NCBI GenBank assembly: GCA_030765055.1
Contig: CM060953.1
Location: 13,687,045 to 13,751,044 of the forward strand
Reading direction: 5' to 3'
DNA from: Mantis religiosa
Taxonomy: Eukaryota; Arthropoda; Insecta; Mantodea; Mantidae
DNA: 64,000 nt
Shown here: positions 58,431-64,000 of the stretch, one piece after another
Layout of the letters: each line of letters begins with the position of its first letter
Numbering within the stretch: position 1 is the first letter of the stretch
Program-made: the position numbers and the translations under genes
The notes under the pieces: generated by a model
The model's database searches: none
The model's input: the letters and a program-made list of their open reading frames with translations, nothing else
What the model was told of the DNA's origin: nothing

Positions 58431-59599
58431 TGTTAGTACAACACATCAGATTTGTTGTGTTTGTTGCTGTACATTACAAAACATAAAACTTATTTATTTT
58501 GGATTTTTTATGTAATTATAGGAACTAGCACTCTTCTGAGCGCAATGTTTTTCGTTATCTGCCTTGTAAGTTCAGCAAGTTGCCTAGCACTTGGCAAAGT
58601 CTCAGGTCGAATCCCGGTGACCGACAACAGGAAGCCGTCCTCGTGCATAAAATAGTTCACCTATACACTATATATTGGTTATGTTTACAATTTTAGGGAG
58701 ATACCGCATGCTCTGTTACGTGATTGCAGTACAAATATGGATAAAGAGAATAAATCTACAGGCCACAGAGACGCGCAGAAGTGTCAAAGAGCCATAGGTT
58801 CTGCCTAGAAAGGACGATCAGCCAATCACTGTCACACGCCATGAAACACGCCTAGGGATATGAAGGAATCGAAATGAAAGAGAAATGTTGAACCCGAGTC
58901 TCAGCCTCGCATCCTCCAAATTGGAGAATGACATCACATGACACGACAAATTGAAAATGTGTTGCCGTGGCATGGAAGACACCCCGGCTTGTGTTACAGA
59001 TTTATTTCTGCCGCCTTGACATGCAGTGGAATGTTTATGAAGGCACGAGAGTTATAGGGCGCACATGGTTACCCCACACCTGCTGCTGGAGTAAGGGGTT
59101 GCGAGGTTACTCGGGGGATGTAGCACTAAAGGTTTCAGTTTAATGTTACTATCTTATGGCAAATGTTCCAGATTAATTATAATATCTAAATCTGTCATAT
59201 AATTGTGTTTTACGTGGCTTAGTTAAATAAGGTCTAGGTTCTTCCATTTTTAGCTATTTGACAATTTTCAAAACAGTTGTATAAAAACCGCGTCATGTGA
59301 AACATTTTCAAGAAGTGAATGCGATGAAAAAAAAAAAACAGTTTTCAAAAACCTCGAATTTCAAAAGGTAAAGCATTTTTATTCTGGATTTTAATCTGTG
59401 TATAGATATTTGTAGTATGAAAAGTCGAAACAGATTATAAATTTATTGTTATAGAGTACAGTGTCAATTTTATAATATTTTTTACTAAGTTTGCTCAGAA
59501 AGTAATACTTAATTATTCTTTTCTCTTACATTTATACTTTATCTCCATTCCCGTTCCGCACCCTCTCTCGTGACTGGCTAATATGATATGGAAGTTCAG
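58431..59599. other. No confirmed gene; possible tRNA-like relic
   Basis: GCCTAGCACTTGGCAAAGTC and GGTCGAATCCCGGTGACC near 58581-58622 have a tRNA-like look (A- and B-box order). Elsewhere nothing was recognised. Confidence 0.3.
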
Positions 59600-59970
59600 C
59601 TGATGAGAGTGATATCCACGATAGATTCATGTATTACTCGACAGAGCGTTGAGACGTATCAACCTTCAGGTGACCAGCGCTGTGATCGTCTCTTATTGGG
59701 TCTTATCTGGTCGATTAGAGGAGTGAAGTATTAAGTTGATGTACAGTAAGTTAGGAAACACAAATAGAGAGATTGGAAGCTGCGTGGGTCTATATATAAT
59801 ATGTTTTCTCACGCCTGCCGATGTATGACACATTGCTGTCCAGAAGACATGATTACATCTGAACAGAGTATACATATACTGAACTCACCGTGTGTGCGAT
59901 AAGCTGAGGTAAACATCTCTTTGTTGCCAATTTTTCCCGATACGCTTTCTCGTTTTGCCATGTAGTCCAT
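59600..59970. repeat. Unclassified dispersed repeat (copy 2)
   Basis: CGACAGAGCGTTGAGACGTA, TTCTCACGCCTGCCGATGTA and TGTGTGCGATAAGCTGAGG match the ordered blocks at 28620-29320. Confidence 0.5.
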
Positions 59971-60179
59971 TCTATAACATTGGGCAACATTGAAAATGTT
60001 TCGGGCTTAAAACTAGTAAATTTACATGTATTTCCATCTGCTGAATTCAAAAATCACCATAAAAATGATATATTAGCTCTTGGTTTGAAGATAAAGTGAC
60101 ATTTCATTTTTTTAGAGTGAAGATTTCAAATTTGGGGGAATTTTTTTTTGGAGTGGAGGAAAACAAATAAAACACAATC

Positions 60180-60660
60180 AGAGAGAAATTTTGGAAATTG
60201 AGTGCTGCAAAAGTTAAGGAAAGCATTTTTGTCGGACCACAAATAAGAGAACTTGTAAAGCATCCAGTATTTGACCATTTTTTTTGGGGGGGGGGGAGAA
60301 AAGGAAGCTTGGGAAGCCTTCAAGGGTGTTGTTCATGGATTTTTAGGCAACAAAATAGATGACAACTACAAGCATTTGGTGACAGTGCTCCTGCAAAAAT
60401 ACCGTAACCTTGGGTGCAACATGTCCCTTAAGATCCATGTTCTCCACATCCACCTAGACTTTTTCCCTCCTAGTTGTGGAGCTGTTAGTGATGAACATGG
60501 GGAGAGATTCCATCAGGACATTCTGTTATGGAACAAAGATATCAGGGTCGTTGGAATGAAGTAATACTTGCGGATTACTGTTGGTCTTTGTAAGGGATTC
60601 TGTGGACCATCATAAGAGGCAAGCTAAAAGACTACGAAGTCAATAGGCCACCACATGATT
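60180..60660 (+). pseudogene. Fragment of a recurrent unclassified arthropod protein family (GERFHQDI motif)
   Basis: The frame before the ORF start reads KVKESIFVGPQIRELVKH. The open frame from 60271 then carries EKEAWEAFKGVVHGFLGNKI, LQKYRNLGCNMSLKIHVLHI, HLDFFPPSCGAVSDEHGERF and FHQDILLWNK. A frame change near 60537 is needed to continue with RYQGRWNEVILADYCWSL and a stop. Another shift leads to a basic RDSVDHHKRQAKRLR end. This order (GPQIR, FLGN, MSLK, HLD-FP, GERFHQD, RYQG-W, DYCW) is one I recall from many uncharacterised arthropod and cnidarian proteins that appear in multiple copies and may be transposon-linked. A T8G9 run and two or more frameshifts mark it as broken. Function unknown. 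Confidence 0.6.
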
Positions 60661-61419
60661 CTCTTCAGACACGACTAACTGCGAAGTATTTTTCCAGCAA
60701 TTTAGAAGACTTAGCATGTAATTACCAGTTAAAAAAATCAAATGCACTTTCATTGTTGTTAGCATGTATGTAATTAAAATGTACCCTTTTCTCTCAATCC
60801 GTTAATATGTAATACTTCCACCTTGTGTATATCATAGAAACCAGAGCTAATAAAATTTTTTTTCATGGTCATATTTGTTTTTCTCAACCCAAAATTAGTA
60901 GGAATTGCCTCATGAAGTGCTCCAAACATTCAAAAATTATTTTTTTGTTGCCCAGACTAATCAATTCCTACTGGATGCAGCCGCATCGTTCATTGGCTGG
61001 AGTTTCCACCCATTAATATCTAACTTTAGCCAGAGATAGGTTTATAACGAGTTTTCATGGAATAAATCACATGTCAGGAGCTGTCAATCTAATAACTGTA
61101 AAATGGACTATAGGGAAGAACCGAGAGCGAAAGTGACCTTTTTCTAGAAATAAGATCCCAAATGTAGTGACGGTCACGATCTTTGTCGTAATTTATGTGT
61201 GGTGACTCAGGTGCAGCGCAGCGGCCTGTCACACAATTTAACCACATAACAGTTGTTGATGACAAGTTTGGACCGTTGTAATAAACAAAAACCTCGGCTG
61301 CAGCTGTTGGCGCTGAGCCCAGCCGAGCGAATTGATACAAAAAATAGCTCTACTCTCGCAGTGTGTATCCAATAGAGTGTTTGTTACAATCTCCTTATAG
61401 CGACAATGGGAGTAGGAGA
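60661..61419. other. No gene seen
   Basis: Nothing recognised. Confidence 0.45.
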
Positions 61420-62855
61420 TGTTTTTAATTTATGTCCTCCAGCTTTAAGTTATATTATCGACGATGAATGAAATGATACTTAAATGAGTACAGGATCCAT
61501 AGAGCTTAGAGTTATCAGACATTCATCATTCAGGATAAGAGATAACCTCCAAAGCTAAGTCATATCGGACGATGAATGAAATGATGTTTAAATGAGTACA
61601 GGGTACATAGAGCTTAGAATTACCCGACATTCATCTTTCAGGATAAGAGAAAACCTCCAACGTTAAGTCATATCGGACGATGAATGAAATGATGTTCAAA
61701 TGAGTATAAGGTACATAGAGCTTAGAGTTACCAGACATTCATCTTTCAGGATAAGAGAAAACCTCCAGCGTTAAGTCATATCGGACGATGAATTAAATGA
61801 TGCTCAAATGAGTACAGGATACATAGAGCTTAGAATTACCAGACATTCATCTTTCAGGATAAGAGGAAACCTCCAGCGTTAAGTCATATCGGACGATGAA
61901 TGAAATGATGTTCAAATGAGTACAGGGTACATAGAGCTTAGAATTACCAGAAATTCATCTTTCAGGATAAAAGAAAACCTCCAACGTTAATTCATATTGG
62001 ACGATGAATGAAATGATGTTCAAATGAGTACAGGGTACATAGAGCTTAGAATTACCAGACATTCATCTTTCAGGATAAGAGAAAACCTCCAACGTTAAGT
62101 CATATCGGACGATGAATGAAATGATGTTCAAATGAGTACAGGGTACATAGAGCTTAGAGTTACCAGACATTCATCTTTCAGGATAAGAGAAAACCTCCAA
62201 AGTTAAGTCATATCGGACGATGAACGAAATGATGCTCAAATGAGTACAGGGTACATAGAGCTTAGAGTTACAAGACATTCATCTCTCAGGATAAGAGAAA
62301 ACCTCCAACGTTAAGTCATATCGGACGATGAATGAAATGATGTTCAAATAAGTACAGGGTACTTAGAGCTTAGAGTTACCAGACATTCATCTCTCAGGAT
62401 AAGAGAAAACCTCCAACGTTAAGTCATATCGGACGATGAATGAAGTGATGTTCAAATAAGTACAGGGTACTTAGAGCTTAGAGTTACCAGACATTCATCT
62501 CTCAGGATAAGAGAAAACCCCCAAAGTTAAGTTATATCGGACGATGCATGAAATGATGTTCAAATAAGTACAGAGTACATAGAGCTTAGTGTTACCAGAC
62601 ATTCATCTTTCAGGATAAGAGAAAACCTCCAAAGTTAAGTCATTTTGGACGATGAACGAAATGATATTCAAATAAGTACAGGGCACATAGAGCTTAGAAT
62701 TACCAGACATTCATCTCTCAGGATAAGAGAAAGCCTTCAGCGTTAAGTCATATCGGACGATGAATTAAATGATGCTCAAATTAGTACAGGATACATAGAG
62801 CTTAAGACATTCATCTTTCAGGATAAGAGGAAACCTCCAACGTTACGTCATTTGC
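61420..62855 (-). repeat. SINE-A-derived 108-bp array without head (A6, ~13 units)
   Basis: The left edge keeps the SINE 3' end (minus strand GGAGGACATAAATTAAAAA). About 13 units follow, more diverged from each other than in A1. The right edge ends in a partial unit at CCAACGTTACGTCATTT and no tRNA-like head follows. Confidence 0.93.
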
Positions 62856-63380
62856 AATGTTTTTGTTGTTGCTTTTTTTTTTTTGAGGAATGAAATAAAT
62901 GTATGGTTTAATCTCAAGAAGGAGCCCTACTTTACTCTGGAAGGTAAACAGAGTACGTGGTGCCCTGGATCCGAAATAAACTTATTTTGAATTTGCTTTA
63001 ACAATTGTAAATATTGAACAATGTCAGTGTTGAAGAGAAGATTTCATTCTTTTCTTAAGTAGTGTATTCTTAGGTTCTGATAAACGGAAAGATATATTGA
63101 CAAAATTGGTTCATTATATAGTCAGGCTACACATCGTAGCAAACTTCTATGAAAGTTTTCAGTGTCTAAATGTTTTCTTCTATAACATGATCATTTAATA
63201 ATTTTGTCAGATATGTCATAATTTGTCATTGTATCGGCGCTAGCATAAGGGTTACTTGAATTCGCTATTTGAGTATCGATATTTTTAAGAGTTGCAGAGC
63301 AGTGGTGCAAAGGTCACTGAAATTAAGGAGAAAATCTGTGTCATTAGTTTGAGTTGAATCTATGTTTACTATCAACTTGA
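62856..63380. other. No gene seen
   Basis: AT-rich with a T11 run near 62874-62884. Nothing recognised. Confidence 0.45.
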
Positions 63381-63775
63381 TCATTGTCTTACTGACAGGA
63401 AAGAATAAATTGCCCAAACACATATGTTCGGATTATACACTTTATACACTGTATAAAGGAGTGGGCCTAGAATACTTCCTTGTGGAACACCAGAGGGGAT
63501 CGGTTGTGATCTGGATTGTGCACTTTGATATTTTACTGAGAAAGATCGGTTATGCAGATAGGATGTTATTATTCTGAAATATGTATCGGAGACATAATTC
63601 CTGATCTTCAATAGTAGACCATTGTGCCACACTTTATCAAAGGCTTTCTCTGTGTCAAGGAACAGACCTAAGCGCAGTTGCTTTTCTTCATATGTGTCCA
63701 TAATTGTATCAAAATTTCGGTGAAGTTGCTGTGGACAGGAGTGCTTTCCAAAGTTCTGAATATTTTGGGATTGTT
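63381..63775 (-). pseudogene. Non-LTR retrotransposon reverse transcriptase fragment
   Basis: On the minus strand the frame begins before the nominal ATG with QNFGKHSCPQQLHRNFDTIM (fingers region, usually F-G-F-R-x-x-x-S-T-x-x-Q-L). It continues with LGLFLDTEKAFDKVWH (motif A with a catalytic Asp) and SGVPQGSILGPLLY (motif B). After motif B the reading departs from the family and ends without the YADD-type motif C, so the copy is truncated or frame-shifted there. This is typical of Jockey/CR1-like arthropod elements. It is not active. Confidence 0.85.
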
Positions 63776-64000
63776 AAATTGTAAATTTTTAAATATAAGT
63801 ATGTTTTGGAGAATTGTATAGGAACTCAGTTTTTACTGCTGAAAAGGTTGCTTCTTTGTTACCCTTGGGTTTGTTTTGTGAATAGCAATCCCGACCTAAG
63901 GCACGAAAAGAGGTATTTTGAAATTCTGACTGCTGATGAGTACATTGACATTGGCCATTCCATTAGTAGCGAAGAAGGTGCACTCTTCATGTTCTTTAGT
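63776..64000. other. Window end, nothing recognised
   Basis: May hold the N-terminal side of the reverse-transcriptase relic, but no motif is visible. Confidence 0.35.

Overview
The window looks like repeat-dense eukaryotic nuclear DNA from an arthropod, most likely an insect with a large genome. The cockroach, termite or other hemimetabolous level is a guess. The grounds are: AT-rich non-coding DNA, no prokaryotic-style genes, very long microsatellites, several tRNA-derived SINE families, degenerate Jockey/I/CR1-type non-LTR retrotransposon pieces, and pogo-like and hAT-like transposon relics. No complete protein-coding gene is visible. The only candidate for a host gene is one internal exon at 3968-4096, which has good splice sites and an open Ser/Thr/Pro-rich frame.

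Layout. 1-9.6 kb: AT-rich DNA with SINE fragments, the candidate exon, a retrotransposon C-terminal relic (5.0-5.4 kb), a SINE-B tandem dimer with a nested non-LTR 3' end (7.3-8.15 kb), and three fold-back elements. 10-15.7 kb: SINEs and a hAT-like fragment cut by two SINEs. 15.9-18.9 kb: a 3-kb array of about 27 units of 108 bp inside a SINE-A copy. 19.6-27.2 kb: two more 108-bp arrays, a GC-rich 140-bp minisatellite (22.1-24.0 kb), and a gag-like relic. 28-36 kb: an RNase H relic, SINEs, and an ~840-bp CTTT tract. 36-45 kb: a 175-bp array, a pogo-like element, SINE families and an ATT tract. 45-54 kb: a fourth and fifth 108-bp array, two LTR-like repeats, and ATT and CT/CA tracts. 54-64 kb: a 178-bp array, a pseudogene carrying a GERFHQDI motif, a sixth 108-bp array, and a reverse-transcriptase relic.

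The main organising element is SINE-A, a tRNA-headed SINE. Ordinary copies (~230 bp) have an A/B-box head, a body and a GTAATTTAC/poly-A end, and some have clear target-site duplications. Six other loci carry the body as a 108-bp tandem array. All arrays share diagnostic substitutions and a ~10-bp deletion, and in the best-preserved loci the array lies between the SINE head and the SINE 3' end. This looks like a SINE with an internal VNTR that is becoming a dispersed satellite.

The coding relics are all broken by stops or frameshifts and read as dead mobile elements. The segments listed as empty were read on both strands without a recognisable signal; exons of unknown genes could still be hidden there.
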